A stretch of DNA of 64,000 bases from Adhaeribacter arboris. GTDB taxonomy: Bacteria > Bacteroidota > Bacteroidia > Cytophagales > Hymenobacteraceae. Below, piece after piece: positions 27,146-35,317 of the stretch. The DNA is taken from assembly GCF_003023845.1 (NCBI RefSeq), contig NZ_PYFT01000001.1, positions 6,324,001 to 6,388,000 on the forward strand. Direction: 5' to 3'. The notes beneath the pieces were generated by a model. It saw only the letters and a list, made by a program, of their open reading frames with translations. It did no database searches and was not told where the DNA came from. The first letter of the stretch is position 1. The number at the start of each line of letters is the position of its first letter. The position numbers and the translations under genes are program-made.

Positions 27146-28066
27146 TTAGAGAGACTGCAATCCTTTCAAATAACTTACTGCCTTCGATGCTTCGCTGGCA
27201 GCTGTAATAATGCAATGTTTGTTGTCTTTTAATGCTTTCAACCAGCTGGCGATATAGTTGGCGTGATCGCCTTTCTCAACCGTTGCAATGTCGTATTCAG
27301 TGCAGAGAATTGCAGCTCCAAGCTCGGCAGTTAATTCTTCGGTAGCATAGTCCTGATCGCCGAACTTTTTGCCTTTAGTACGATCAAGTCGTTTTGGTGC
27401 TCCTGACCAATGAACCAATTCGTGCAATAGGGTGGAATAATAGCCTTCGGTGGCAGTACAGGCTTTCGTATCGATAAAAGCTTCAGTGACAGGCATATAT
27501 ATTTTATCTTCTTTAGGGTTAAAACAAGCTCCTTTTGACCCATGCTCGATGATGGCTTGAGTGTTGCTGATAAAGTTGTCCACAGTCTGGATTCTTTCAA
27601 CAAGCGATTGCCTAGGTAATTGCTCACTATTTGTTTCCGGCGGTTGATAGCTGTTTAACTGGCATCGGTTGAAGACGTAGGAAGTTTTCAAGAAAGGTAT
27701 TTTGCGGATTTCGTCGTCCTCTTCTTTTTCTAGGACATCGTAATAGACGACCATTGACCCCTTTTCGCCTTTACGGATCATTTCCTTTTTGTCTGCCCAC
27801 TGCTTGAATGTTCCCCATTCGGCAGAAGTAAATTGTTTTTCAATGGCGGAACTCCATAGCAGGATGATGTTGATGCCGCGATAATGGTTTTGGGTGATGC
27901 CGTTATAAGGAAGACCGAAGGCTTTAGTTTCTTCTCCTTGCCAGGGTTTGTGCCACGGCACGGTGCCCTTTTCCAATTGCTTGATAATGGTATCCGTTAC
28001 TTCTTGATGGATATCCCGGCTCTGGGATGTTTGTCCTTTTGCTAGGGCGTTTGTTGTGTGGGACAT
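27146..28066 (-). CDS. ArdC-like antirestriction protein (ssDNA-binding, zincin)
   Basis: 306 aa from the ATG at 28066 (MSHTTNALAKGQTSQSRDIHQEV); an in-frame start at 28132 is possible but adds an unconserved leader. The N-terminal domain has the ArdC signature (IIKQLEKGTVPWHKPWQ, NGITQNHYRGINIILL, KGEKGSMVVYYDVLEKEE). The C-terminal half carries the metallopeptidase motif LLHELVHWSGAPKRLDR (HExxH) and a nearby downstream glutamate (ATEELTAELGAAIL). ArdC-type proteins coat incoming single-stranded DNA and protect transferred elements from restriction. This fits the conjugative life of the island, which itself also encodes a restriction enzyme. Confidence 0.88.
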   Translation of the reverse strand: MSHTTNALAKGQTSQSRDIHQEVTDTIIKQLEKGTVPWHKPWQGEETKAFGLPYNGITQNHYRGINIILLWSSAIEKQFTSAEWGTFKQWADKKEMIRKGEKGSMVVYYDVLEKEEDDEIRKIPFLKTSYVFNRCQLNSYQPPETNSEQLPRQSLVERIQTVDNFISNTQAIIEHGSKGACFNPKEDKIYMPVTEAFIDTKACTATEGYYSTLLHELVHWSGAPKRLDRTKGKKFGDQDYATEELTAELGAAILCTEYDIATVEKGDHANYIASWLKALKDNKHCIITAASEASKAVSYLKGLQSL

Positions 28067-28421
28067 GGCAGGTTCCTTTCCTGTTTGGGTGATGGTTACA
28101 GGGGATAAGACAACCGAAGTTTGAGCGACCAAACCGGCTGTAATTTTGGTTAGGCGAGGAAAGCCCGTCAGGGCTGGAGAAAATTATTGTTGGTGGCGGG
28201 AGCGACTTCGGTTAATCACCTGTCCTAAAACCAGAAACCCAATCCAGACAGGAATAGGATCAGCCGTTTCACCAGCTAGTTCTCTTTGGCAAATGCCTCC
28301 GAAGCGGATAATTTAAGGTGTTTTGGATTAGCTGGTGCCGAAGCATTAGCTCAAGAAAAGCGAGATCAAGACAAGGAGCTTATCTTTCAATCGCGCTTTA
28401 TCTACCGAGGTAACTTACTGT
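28067..28421. other. Gene-free structured stretch between ArdC-like and primase-like genes
   Basis: About 355 bp without a convincing gene. It holds a long-range inverted repeat, AACCGAAGT (28112-28120) with ACTTCGGTT (28205-28213), whose flanks GGTGAT and ATCACC also pair. It could be a structured leader RNA, an origin element or a second transfer site; nothing decides between these. Confidence 0.35.
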
Positions 28422-29336
28422 CTATCTTGAAAGTCCGAGGACATGCATGTGCCAAGCGTTCACATCTTTGTGCGGCGCGAACGTGGCGTTCATAGGTTTG
28501 TGCAAGAGATTCTCTTCAGTACGGGTAAATTCGGTTATTGCTTGCGTGAATTTCTTTCCAGGCGCATCATTATCCATCCAACTATAGAGGATGCGGTAAC
28601 CATAACCTTTGATATAAGGAAATGCTCTCGGCAAGCAGGAAAGCGAATTCAAAACGATGCTATCGCCATGCAACTGCTCTTGTTTGCAAGAGGCAACAGC
28701 CGAAAGATAATCCATGAAGCCTTCAAATAAGTGGATTTCGACAGGTTTTGGAATTGCACCCCTAATAAAGGTTACCGTCTTTGGCGCAACACAGCTTCTC
28801 AAGAACGGGTTACGCAACTCGTAGCCGCCGTCCTCATTCGGAAAACCAAGAGCAAACATTTCTTTGCCGTTCTCCAGGCTTTGTACATGGACTTCTTTTA
28901 AGTACCTTTTGGCTAGTGGCAATGGTATGCCACGTTTGTCCAAATACCGAACTAGCGCTAAATGGTAGATAGGCTTGGCTGCTTTCAGTAGCCAGCCTTT
29001 ATCCTCATCAGCAATACAAGCTTTTTGGTTCAACGTAACGGGCGTAAAATTACCAGCAGTGTTACGAAGCCAACGCAGTGCATCGGCTACGGTTGCATCT
29101 TCCCCGCATGCCTGCAAATACGCACAAACCAGATCAATGCCATTACCGCCTTTACCTTCACCGAAATCGTACCAGACGTTTCTGGCCTTATGGACATGGA
29201 AGCTGGCAGTGCGCTCCTGCCGTAAAGGAGAAAGATACCGAATCTCGCGTTCATTTTGCCGGAATGGGGCAACGCCAATTCTTTCCATGATAAGCGGGAT
29301 CGGTATTGTTTTAGCCTGCTCAATATTCACCATCAT
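28422..29336 (-). CDS. Toprim-domain primase-like protein
   Basis: 304 aa. The N-terminal part resembles the DnaG/CHC2 zinc-binding region but the cysteines are missing: REIRYLSPLRQERTASFHVHKARNVWYDFGEGKGGNGIDLVCAYL. The C-terminal part is a Toprim fold: IHLFEGFMDYLSA (catalytic Glu) and YRILYSWMDNDAPGKK (DxD-like). Such proteins are common on Bacteroidetes mobile elements, where they may prime the transferred strand or the element's own replication. The small HTH gene lies 4 bp upstream on the same strand, forming an operon. Confidence 0.8.
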   Translation of the reverse strand: MMVNIEQAKTIPIPLIMERIGVAPFRQNEREIRYLSPLRQERTASFHVHKARNVWYDFGEGKGGNGIDLVCAYLQACGEDATVADALRWLRNTAGNFTPVTLNQKACIADEDKGWLLKAAKPIYHLALVRYLDKRGIPLPLAKRYLKEVHVQSLENGKEMFALGFPNEDGGYELRNPFLRSCVAPKTVTFIRGAIPKPVEIHLFEGFMDYLSAVASCKQEQLHGDSIVLNSLSCLPRAFPYIKGYGYRILYSWMDNDAPGKKFTQAITEFTRTEENLLHKPMNATFAPHKDVNAWHMHVLGLSR

Positions 29337-29340
29337 TCTC

Positions 29341-29550
29341 CTAGCGCTTAAGTTGAGAATTTAAAAAGTCGTCCAGGTCGGTGCGGCGATAGCGAACCGC
29401 ACGGCCTACTTTGATGGGTTTAAGATCGTAGCGCTTTGTGCAATCCCAAACGGCCAGCGTGCCGGGCGAGACGCTTAGATATTTAGCTGCCGATTTGCGA
29501 TCAAGCAGCGGTTCGGGTATAGTCTCTTTCACTATTGTCTCCTTAATCAA
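29341..29550 (-). CDS. Small HTH_17 (AlpA/excisionase-like) DNA-binding protein
   Basis: 69 aa. It has the classic pattern LLDRKSAAKYLSVSPGTLAVWDCTKRYDLKPIKVGRAVRYRRTDLDDFLNSQL, i.e. a MerR-type winged helix with the 'GRAVRYRRTDLDDFL' ending of excisionase-family proteins. It precedes the primase-like gene with a 4-bp gap, and three iteron-like repeats lie upstream. A role in regulating replication/excision genes is likely; it is a second Xis-like candidate besides 7147-7416. Confidence 0.82.
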   Translation of the reverse strand: MIKETIVKETIPEPLLDRKSAAKYLSVSPGTLAVWDCTKRYDLKPIKVGRAVRYRRTDLDDFLNSQLKR

Positions 29551-29591
29551 ATTAGGTTGGAGTCGGCTTAAGTATGAGGCGGATACTTACC

Positions 29592-29656
29592 TTATAGGCT
29601 TTAAATCCTATAATAGCCCAATAATCCTGTCAATAGGAATGATATCCTGTTAATAA
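29592..29656. repeat. Three iteron-like repeats upstream of the HTH/primase operon
   Basis: The words ATCCTATAATAG, ATCCTGTCAATAG and ATCCTGTTAATAA begin at 29605, 29624 and 29644, a period of 19-20 bp (two helical turns). The first also forms an inverted repeat TTATAGG/CCTATAA (29592-29613). They may be operators for the HTH protein or iterons of an origin. The rest of the gap up to 29832 shows nothing further except the palindrome below. Confidence 0.5.
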
Positions 29657-29821
29657 CAAACAAGAGACAGCAAATCGGGTTAATAATATTGTTTTGCAGT
29701 TTTTCCTTGTAAATTGAATACAAAGTGATTGTGGAGATGTTAAAACGAGAAAATGATAGAGAAATAGCCCAATTGCTAAAAGAGTCCTTAGTAGTAGGAT
29801 TTCGGCAAGTTGGTAAAATAA

Positions 29822-29837
29822 GATAGCCTAGGCTATC
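29822..29837. repeat. 16-bp perfect palindrome at the end of the PP2C-NUDIX-TPR operon
   Basis: GATAGCCTAGGCTATC reads the same on both strands and overlaps the stop codon region of the TPR gene (29833). It may be a simple terminator stem or a binding site. Confidence 0.5.
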
Positions 29838-30894
29838 GCTTTATCGTTCGATTTTTTATTATCGGCTTTTGTGTAACGCCTAAATAAGTACTTATAGAAT
29901 CAAAACTTACACCTAAAAATATCAAAATAAATCCCAGCAAAATAGCAAATATTTGGTTTCTTGTAACCCTACTTCTAAAAAAAGTTAGAGAGAAAGTTGA
30001 AAATACTGTAATACAAACTCCTCCAAGAATAATCAATAATTTTGCTGCATTTTCAAATTCCAAATCTTTGGAAATTTGAACTGAAGAAATTATGAAGGCT
30101 ATAATTGCAGAAAGTAAGCCTAGAAGCTCTATTATTTTATTACGAACCTCTTCTAAACTCTTAAGTGCTTCCCCTTGTTTCTCTTCCATTTTTTTTGAAT
30201 ATTCAAAATAACTTATATTTGTTTTAATCCCTTGATATTCTCCAATTCTAATGGCGTAATCAGGGCTATTTGCAGGTTCTAATTCGATAGCTAATTGTAT
30301 TAAATTCTTTGCGTCTGCAAATCTCATTAATAAAGCTAAAATTCTAGACTTAGTGCTATAATACTTTGCATATTTTCCGTTATTAATTGCTATAGCTTTA
30401 TCTATTTCTCGTTCTGCTCTTAACAACAATTGTTGTTGAGCTTCTCCGCCGGATTCAGAAAAATCAGCGACAAGTTCAACAAATAAATGTAGTACGTTAG
30501 GAGATGAAGGTAGATCTTCAACTGCCTTTTGAGCGTATTCAACAGCAAGATTTAAATTGCTTTTGGTTCTTACTTTTGATTGATAATATTGGGCGAGGAA
30601 TGTATTAAACAACTTATATTGACGAAAATCAGAATTAAATTTATCAACGAGATTTCTGTAATGGAAAAATTCTTTTTGTCTCCAAAGCATAACAAGATGC
30701 GAATAAAATGCCTTAAAGCGGACTTCAATATCAATAGATTTATCAGAATAAATAGCTTCGAAAACACTTTGAGCATTATTTGTTTGCCTTGATATTTCGC
30801 GTATTTTGTATGGAAAGGAAATATCCTCTTCACCTGGAATACTTTTATAGTATCGAATCAATTCATCTACCTTTACATTTTTGCTAACCTTCAT
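29833..30894 (-). CDS. TPR-like protein with C-terminal membrane segments
   Basis: 353 aa. Residues 50-230 are helical repeats of TPR type (LNLAVEYAQKAVEDLPSSPN, EIDKAIAINNGKYAKYYSTKSRILALLMRFADA, NLIQLAIELEPANSPDYAIRIG). A short coiled coil follows (KKMEEKQGEALKSLEEVRNKI), then three hydrophobic helices (IELLGLLSAIIAFIISS; AAKLLIILGGVCITVFSTFSLTFF; IFAILLGFILIFLGV). It is the last gene of a three-gene operon; the NUDIX gene ends 5 bp upstream. A membrane-tethered sensor or effector scaffold is plausible, since TPR-plus-TM proteins are common in defence and signalling modules, but no family is recognised. Confidence 0.7.
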   Translation of the reverse strand: MKVSKNVKVDELIRYYKSIPGEEDISFPYKIREISRQTNNAQSVFEAIYSDKSIDIEVRFKAFYSHLVMLWRQKEFFHYRNLVDKFNSDFRQYKLFNTFLAQYYQSKVRTKSNLNLAVEYAQKAVEDLPSSPNVLHLFVELVADFSESGGEAQQQLLLRAEREIDKAIAINNGKYAKYYSTKSRILALLMRFADAKNLIQLAIELEPANSPDYAIRIGEYQGIKTNISYFEYSKKMEEKQGEALKSLEEVRNKIIELLGLLSAIIAFIISSVQISKDLEFENAAKLLIILGGVCITVFSTFSLTFFRSRVTRNQIFAILLGFILIFLGVSFDSISTYLGVTQKPIIKNRTIKR

Positions 30895-30899
30895 CGGTT

Positions 30900-31331
30900 C
30901 TAGGGATTTATAAACTTTATTCCGTCATGGTTTCTGATTGATGGAATTCCATTAAAATTTAATGCATCTTCTACTCTGGTAGCGAAAACAGAACTCATTA
31001 AACTTGTTGCTACATTTTGCGGGAGCCAAGCGACTTGCATCGTTTCATTGGAAGGTATTGGCAATCCGGAGATATATTTGCACTTAAAAACTAATGCAAC
31101 AATACCAAGCGTAATGTTTTTATAAATCCCTGTTAGTTTATCAATTTGTACTAATATTCCAGTCTCTTCGATTATTTCTCTTTTTAATCCCGCATCAATT
31201 GCCTCTGATATCTCTAGAATACCTCCAGGTATCTGCCATTGTCCGTTATCACTTCTTTGAATAACAAGTATTTCACCTAACTTATTTACTACAACGCCTG
31301 CAACACTTACTGAATGTTTTGGAGAACACAT
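30900..31331 (-). CDS. NUDIX hydrolase
   Basis: 143 aa. The complete Nudix box is present: GILEISEAIDAGLKREIIEETGI, matching GX5EX7REUXEEXGU, with the preceding strand IQRSDNGQWQIPGG. NUDIX enzymes hydrolyse nucleoside diphosphates linked to another group (for example ADP-ribose, NADH, dinucleotides or damaged NTPs). The start codon overlaps the stop of the PP2C gene (TAATG), so the two are translationally coupled. The substrate cannot be told from sequence, but genetic coupling to a phosphatase suggests action on a signalling nucleotide or modified metabolite. Confidence 0.9.
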   Translation of the reverse strand: MCSPKHSVSVAGVVVNKLGEILVIQRSDNGQWQIPGGILEISEAIDAGLKREIIEETGILVQIDKLTGIYKNITLGIVALVFKCKYISGLPIPSNETMQVAWLPQNVATSLMSSVFATRVEDALNFNGIPSIRNHDGIKFINP

Positions 31332-32128
31332 TATACAAATACTTTTATTGCGAAAATGTCATCTGATTTTTTAAATTTCGTCGTATGGTTATCCATATCT
31401 TCTAAATTTCTTATATCTTCTACAACTCTATTTAAAGGAGTATTAAATATTCCTTTCCAACTATACAAATTATACATATTTACTGCTCGCGCAAAACCAT
31501 CGGTACATAAAAGAATCTCAGCATTTTCAAAGATTGGAATTTCTTCCTCCGAAACTTGTTCATATGCCTCTCCTTCAATTGTTCCTATTAAGTATCCTCC
31601 TACTTTGTTCATGGTCGAACGTCGTGTTTTTAATAGGTCTAATTGATTTATCTGACTAGAAGTGGTAAAAATCCTTTTTTCTATACTATTCGATAGGAAG
31701 TTCTCGTCCGTAATAACTCTTATCTTATTTTTTGTTTTAATGATAACATAACAATCTCCTAAGACAACATATTTTAACTTCTCTTTTTCTACTTTAGCGA
31801 AAGCTAGCGCATAACTTGGCCGTTCATAATCTAATATATTAAGTGGAATCTTATCTTTATATGCCTTCGACTTTAATGAATTACTTGCAGCCTTCAACAG
31901 GTCTATAATTGATTCAAATTTTGTTGAGTTAAGTGCAATGAATTGGTTTAAATTATTAACTACCCAGAATGCGTCTGATGTTGCACTAAAATATTGATGC
32001 TTTTGAAGTCCAGTGGCACCATCTAAAACCCATACAAAATTTTTTGTATAACCACCCGCATCTTCCATTACTTTTCCGTCTCCATGCGCGTTTACTAGTT
32101 CTAATAATTTCATCACTCGGCTTTCCAT
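31331..32128 (-). CDS. PP2C-family serine/threonine phosphatase-like protein
   Basis: 265 aa; ATG at 32113 (M6) is an alternative start. PP2C hallmarks appear in order: NAHGDGKVMEDAGG near 13-26 (replacing the usual GxRxxNED), FVWVLDGATGL near 31-41 (metal-binding DGxxG-like), KLKYVVLGDCYVIIK near 118-132 (GDS/C motif) and ILLCTDGFARAV near 209-220 (SDG motif), with a C-terminal KKSDDIFAIKV (DD motif). All metal-binding Asp positions look intact, so it is probably an active metal-dependent phosphatase. It is the first gene of a PP2C-NUDIX-TPR/TM operon on the cargo side of the island. Confidence 0.78.
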   Translation of the reverse strand: MESRVMKLLELVNAHGDGKVMEDAGGYTKNFVWVLDGATGLQKHQYFSATSDAFWVVNNLNQFIALNSTKFESIIDLLKAASNSLKSKAYKDKIPLNILDYERPSYALAFAKVEKEKLKYVVLGDCYVIIKTKNKIRVITDENFLSNSIEKRIFTTSSQINQLDLLKTRRSTMNKVGGYLIGTIEGEAYEQVSEEEIPIFENAEILLCTDGFARAVNMYNLYSWKGIFNTPLNRVVEDIRNLEDMDNHTTKFKKSDDIFAIKVFV

Positions 32129-32478
32129 AATTTAATATTAAATAATTTCACTCGTACAAATTTATACTGCTAAATTCACCTTGATATTTGATAATTCCTC
32201 TACTGTAGCTTAATACGAAAATTAATAATAAAAACAAAATATAATTTAAATTTTAAGTTGTTTAAACATATATTTAAACCGCTTTATTCAAGCACTGTCT
32301 ATGTATGTTTTAATAATGGAAACTTCCATAAGATCAACATTTTAACGTACAATGACCTGGGTTGATTGAGTAGATTTTATAGCCTAACTTCCATTCTTAT
32401 CATCTTTGAGCCAATAAATATTGATATTCAGCTCATTTTTTTCTTACTTCTGAGCCGAATAAGTAGTATATTCGGCTC
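32129..32478. other. Divergent gene-free region before the Fic gene
   Basis: About 350 bp of AT-rich sequence between divergent genes, with no ORF seen. Its main features are the two inverted repeats listed separately next to the Fic start. Confidence 0.5.
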
Positions 32479-32479
32479 A
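32407..32479. promoter_or_regulatory. Two related inverted repeats controlling the Fic gene
   Basis: Repeat 1 (32407-32435) pairs TGAGCCAATA with TATTCAGCTCA imperfectly; repeat 2 (32451-32479) pairs TGAGCCGAATA with TATTCGGCTCA perfectly over 11 bp. Each is 29 bp long and their centres are 44 bp apart, about four helical turns. The second ends on the A of the Fic start codon. They look like operators of an autoregulator, for example the HTH-like C-terminus of the Fic protein itself. Confidence 0.65.
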
Positions 32480-33582
32480 TGATCTATAATTGGCAACAAC
32501 CGGATTGGCTTAATTTTAAGTATGACTTGGCTGACATTGAAGATGCTCTCTTCAATTTTGCCGAGCAAATAGGCCATGTCAGCGGCATCTTAAAAGCAAT
32601 GCCGGATGATATCCAAATGGAAGCCGTTATTGATATAATGGTTGCTGAAGTGATTAAAACATCAGAAATTGAGGGCGAGTACCTGAGTCGTCAAGATGTT
32701 GTTTCATCCATTCGTAATAATCTTGGACTTAATCAGACCCATGACCCTGTCAAAGATAAAAGGGCACAAGGGGCTGGTGAATTAATGGCAGATGTCCGTA
32801 GAACCTTTGCTGAAGCCATGACAGAAGAAAAGCTCTTCCAATGGCACAAGATGCTTTTAAAAGAAAACAGACGAATTAATGTCGGCGTGTGGCGTAGCCA
32901 TCAAGACCCTATGCAAGTTGTTTCAGGTGCGCTAGGCAAAGAAAAAATCCATTTTGAAGCTCCGCCCTCCTCTCGTGTACCGGACGAAATGACAAAATTC
33001 ATTCAATGGTTCAATGACACTGCTCCGGGAGGTATCAAAGAAATCAAGAAAGCTCCTGTAAGGTCTGCGATTGCGCATTTATACTTTGAAACGATCCACC
33101 CCTTTGAAGATGGCAATGGCAGGATTGGACGTGCCATTGCCGAAAAAGCTTTGTCACAAACCATTGGGCGTCCTGTATTGCTGAGTCTTTCAAGAACCAT
33201 AGAGGCAGATAAGAAGTCTTATTATAATGCTTTGGAACGCGCACAAAAAAGCAACGAGATCACGCTTTGGATTAAATATTTTGTCGACGTCATTCTGAAG
33301 TCTCAGGAACAGGCAATCAGCCTGGTCGACTTCGTTTTGAAAAAATCAAAGTTCTTTGACCGGTTTAAAGGTGTCCTAAACGAACGGCAGATAAAGGTTG
33401 TAAGGCGGATGCTTGATGCGGGAGTAGAAGGTTTTGCAGGAGGTATGAGTGCCAAAAAATACATGTCCATAACAAAAGCCTCCAAAGCAACTGCTACAAG
33501 GGACTTGCAACATCTTCTAGAATTGGAAGTGTTAATTCTAGAAGGTGGCGGTCGTAGCACTCATTATATTCTAAATATTTAG
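32479..33582 (+). CDS. Class II Fic-domain protein (DUF4172/Fic/HTH)
   Basis: 367 aa. N-terminal DUF4172-like part (MIYNWQQPDWLNFKYDLADIEDAL), an inhibitory helix motif TSEIEG at residues 61-66 (S/TxxxE-G/N, class II), and the catalytic Fic motif HPFEDGNGRIGRA starting at H207. The C-terminal 80 residues form a winged-helix-like domain (FKGVLNERQIKVVRRML ... SKATATRDLQHLLELEVLI). Fic enzymes transfer AMP (or other nucleotides) to protein hydroxyls, and the inhibitory helix keeps activity in check. Target unknown. The gene begins inside the second inverted repeat, so it is probably autoregulated. It converges with, and overlaps by 4 bp, the next gene. Confidence 0.92.
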   Translation: MIYNWQQPDWLNFKYDLADIEDALFNFAEQIGHVSGILKAMPDDIQMEAVIDIMVAEVIKTSEIEGEYLSRQDVVSSIRNNLGLNQTHDPVKDKRAQGAGELMADVRRTFAEAMTEEKLFQWHKMLLKENRRINVGVWRSHQDPMQVVSGALGKEKIHFEAPPSSRVPDEMTKFIQWFNDTAPGGIKEIKKAPVRSAIAHLYFETIHPFEDGNGRIGRAIAEKALSQTIGRPVLLSLSRTIEADKKSYYNALERAQKSNEITLWIKYFVDVILKSQEQAISLVDFVLKKSKFFDRFKGVLNERQIKVVRRMLDAGVEGFAGGMSAKKYMSITKASKATATRDLQHLLELEVLILEGGGRSTHYILNI

Positions 33583-34904
33583 AGTTCCACTTCTGATGTG
33601 TTTCCGACGCCAATTGTTAGTTTTAAACTATAGCCCTTCATTCTATGATCCGGCCAACTGTCCTTATAAAACAAAATTTGCTTATTGCCGATCTGTAATT
33701 CTTTGCTCTTACCCATATAGAGGGCATCCACTATCGTTTTTGGTATGTCTTGGTTCATGGCAAATCGATAAAGCAAGTTAGCACAACTAACCATTTTGTT
33801 ATGTGCGCTATCAGCTTTAGCTGGATCATTTACATTTAAAACAAGTTTAAGTCGCACGGCAGCATGCGAATTACCTTCTATGTAGTAAGCGATGTTATTC
33901 GCCAATAGATCATCGTCAATCTCAAAATAAGTGGAGCTAGCCGCACATTCGTCGTCGAAGCTCGGTTGATAATGACCTGTTTTGATCCCTTCTGTTACAA
34001 GCACCTCTTTTGCTTTGTATGGAGACCACCCCATTTCAATAGGAACGATAGGTGGGTTCTTCTCAGTTTTCTTTAATTGTTTAAAAAATTCAATTGTACA
34101 ACGCAAGTCTTCTTTACTTTCAATGTTTTTTAAGAAAATGTATCTTTTCCAGCGATGCAAATCTTCCTTATTAAAAGCGAAATGGCGTAAGGTATACCAT
34201 TTTGCTAACCGTAATAAACTTGGATTTAAAACGTTGCTAAGGCCAATAAACGCGCTTTCGCGTGCTTCATAAAGAGATAACAAATACACTAGGGGAAGAA
34301 ATAAGAAAGACAGAGCGCCAGGTATAAAGAAATCGTTCAGTGTTCCTTTGCTAGCAAAAGTTTTGAAATCCGTGGTAATCCTGTAGATCGTGAAACTAAT
34401 GGTATATAGTCCTACTAATATAAGAATCCAATTTAGCAGTTTCTTTACTGAAATGTGTTCTGGCTTTCTCTCTGCCATTGCAATCATGCCTCCAATCAGC
34501 ACCGCAGAAGGTATTAAAATAAATTCAGCAATAAAGCTAAAAGTATAAACTCCGGTTATGAACTGGAGTATTGCAGTTAAGCTAAGGATATCTAATGCTG
34601 TTTTCTTAAAAAAATTGACTTGGTTATGTTTTGTTATATCATTAAGCGAAACCAAACCAACAGTAAGAAACCACAGAATAGTGTTCTTAATTTGGCTGCT
34701 ATCCCACAACTCTATGCGGTATAAAAGAAAGACAACAATTGCGGTGTACGCTGCCATAATTCCATAGATAATACTAAGCTTAGGCTGGAAAGCCGCTTTA
34801 AACAGTCCAGGAACATCTTTCCGTGTTTCCGGACGCATCATAACCAAAGCTATAAATATCCCGATCCAAATAAGTCCCGCAAGTTCCCTATTATTTATTT
34901 CCAT
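33579..34904 (-). CDS. Polytopic membrane protein with soluble C-terminal domain
   Basis: 441 aa. Six to seven hydrophobic segments in the first 220 residues (LAGLIWIGIFIALVMM, LSIIYGIMAAYTAIVVFLLY, TILWFLTVGLVSL, FIAEFILIPSAVLIGGMIAM, LLNWILILVGLYTISF, PGALSFLFLPLVYLLSLY). The rest is cytosolic, including a segment with ExGWSPYKAKEVL and a C-terminal beta-rich part. I do not recognise the family. The tail overlaps the Fic gene end by 4 bp in convergent orientation, so transcription of one could interfere with the other. Could be a cargo effector or transport protein. Confidence 0.6.
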   Translation of the reverse strand: MEINNRELAGLIWIGIFIALVMMRPETRKDVPGLFKAAFQPKLSIIYGIMAAYTAIVVFLLYRIELWDSSQIKNTILWFLTVGLVSLNDITKHNQVNFFKKTALDILSLTAILQFITGVYTFSFIAEFILIPSAVLIGGMIAMAERKPEHISVKKLLNWILILVGLYTISFTIYRITTDFKTFASKGTLNDFFIPGALSFLFLPLVYLLSLYEARESAFIGLSNVLNPSLLRLAKWYTLRHFAFNKEDLHRWKRYIFLKNIESKEDLRCTIEFFKQLKKTEKNPPIVPIEMGWSPYKAKEVLVTEGIKTGHYQPSFDDECAASSTYFEIDDDLLANNIAYYIEGNSHAAVRLKLVLNVNDPAKADSAHNKMVSCANLLYRFAMNQDIPKTIVDALYMGKSKELQIGNKQILFYKDSWPDHRMKGYSLKLTIGVGNTSEVEL

Positions 34905-35317
34905 GCTAGTGTCAGTTCAATATCGAAGCTCTACAACAAAAATCAGTAGCAATTCTTTCTTTGGCAACATATACTAATCTAATCCCCGCTATTATCTAAT
35001 GGGGGTATGGTTGGGGTACCCACTATAACATAAAGCTTGATAATCTAAGGAAATTTCAATACTTAAGGTAATAAAATGGAATCCTGCTCGAGGAGCCAAA
35101 ACTCTCATTATCCAGCATTATTTGTTCTTAATAACCTTGTAAAAACCTACATTTTACAAGGCTTTCAGCGTATTCTTCATTTAGGAATATATACCCAGAT
35201 TATCCCACATAAACGCAAGTTGGGGGTATCTTGGGGGTATATTTTCAATGTTACATATTCCTGTACCCCCACCTTCCGCAAAGCCCTTCAATTACCACTA
35301 AAAAAAGGAGAGTAAGC
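34905..35317. other. Integrase upstream region with repeated GGGGGTAT words
   Basis: About 410 bp without a gene. TGGGGGTAT occurs at 35000-35008, 35221-35229 and 35232-35240 (the last two 11 bp apart), and the complement TACCCCCA at 35264-35271. These are good candidates for arm-type sites of the P4-like integrase. AAAGGAG (35304-35310) is the ribosome-binding site that sets its start at 35318. Confidence 0.55.

Noticed and set aside
28286-28495. 69-codon plus-strand frame before the primase gene
   Set aside because: Overlaps the primase 3' end; no clear start signal or family; better explained as part of a gene-free structured stretch.
29025-29364. Several overlapping plus-strand frames opposite the primase gene
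   Set aside because: Mutually overlapping and without domains; the primase frame explains the region.
29737-29826. 29-codon frame starting MLKREN
   Set aside because: Very short, weak ribosome site, ends in the palindrome at 29822; not enough support for a gene.
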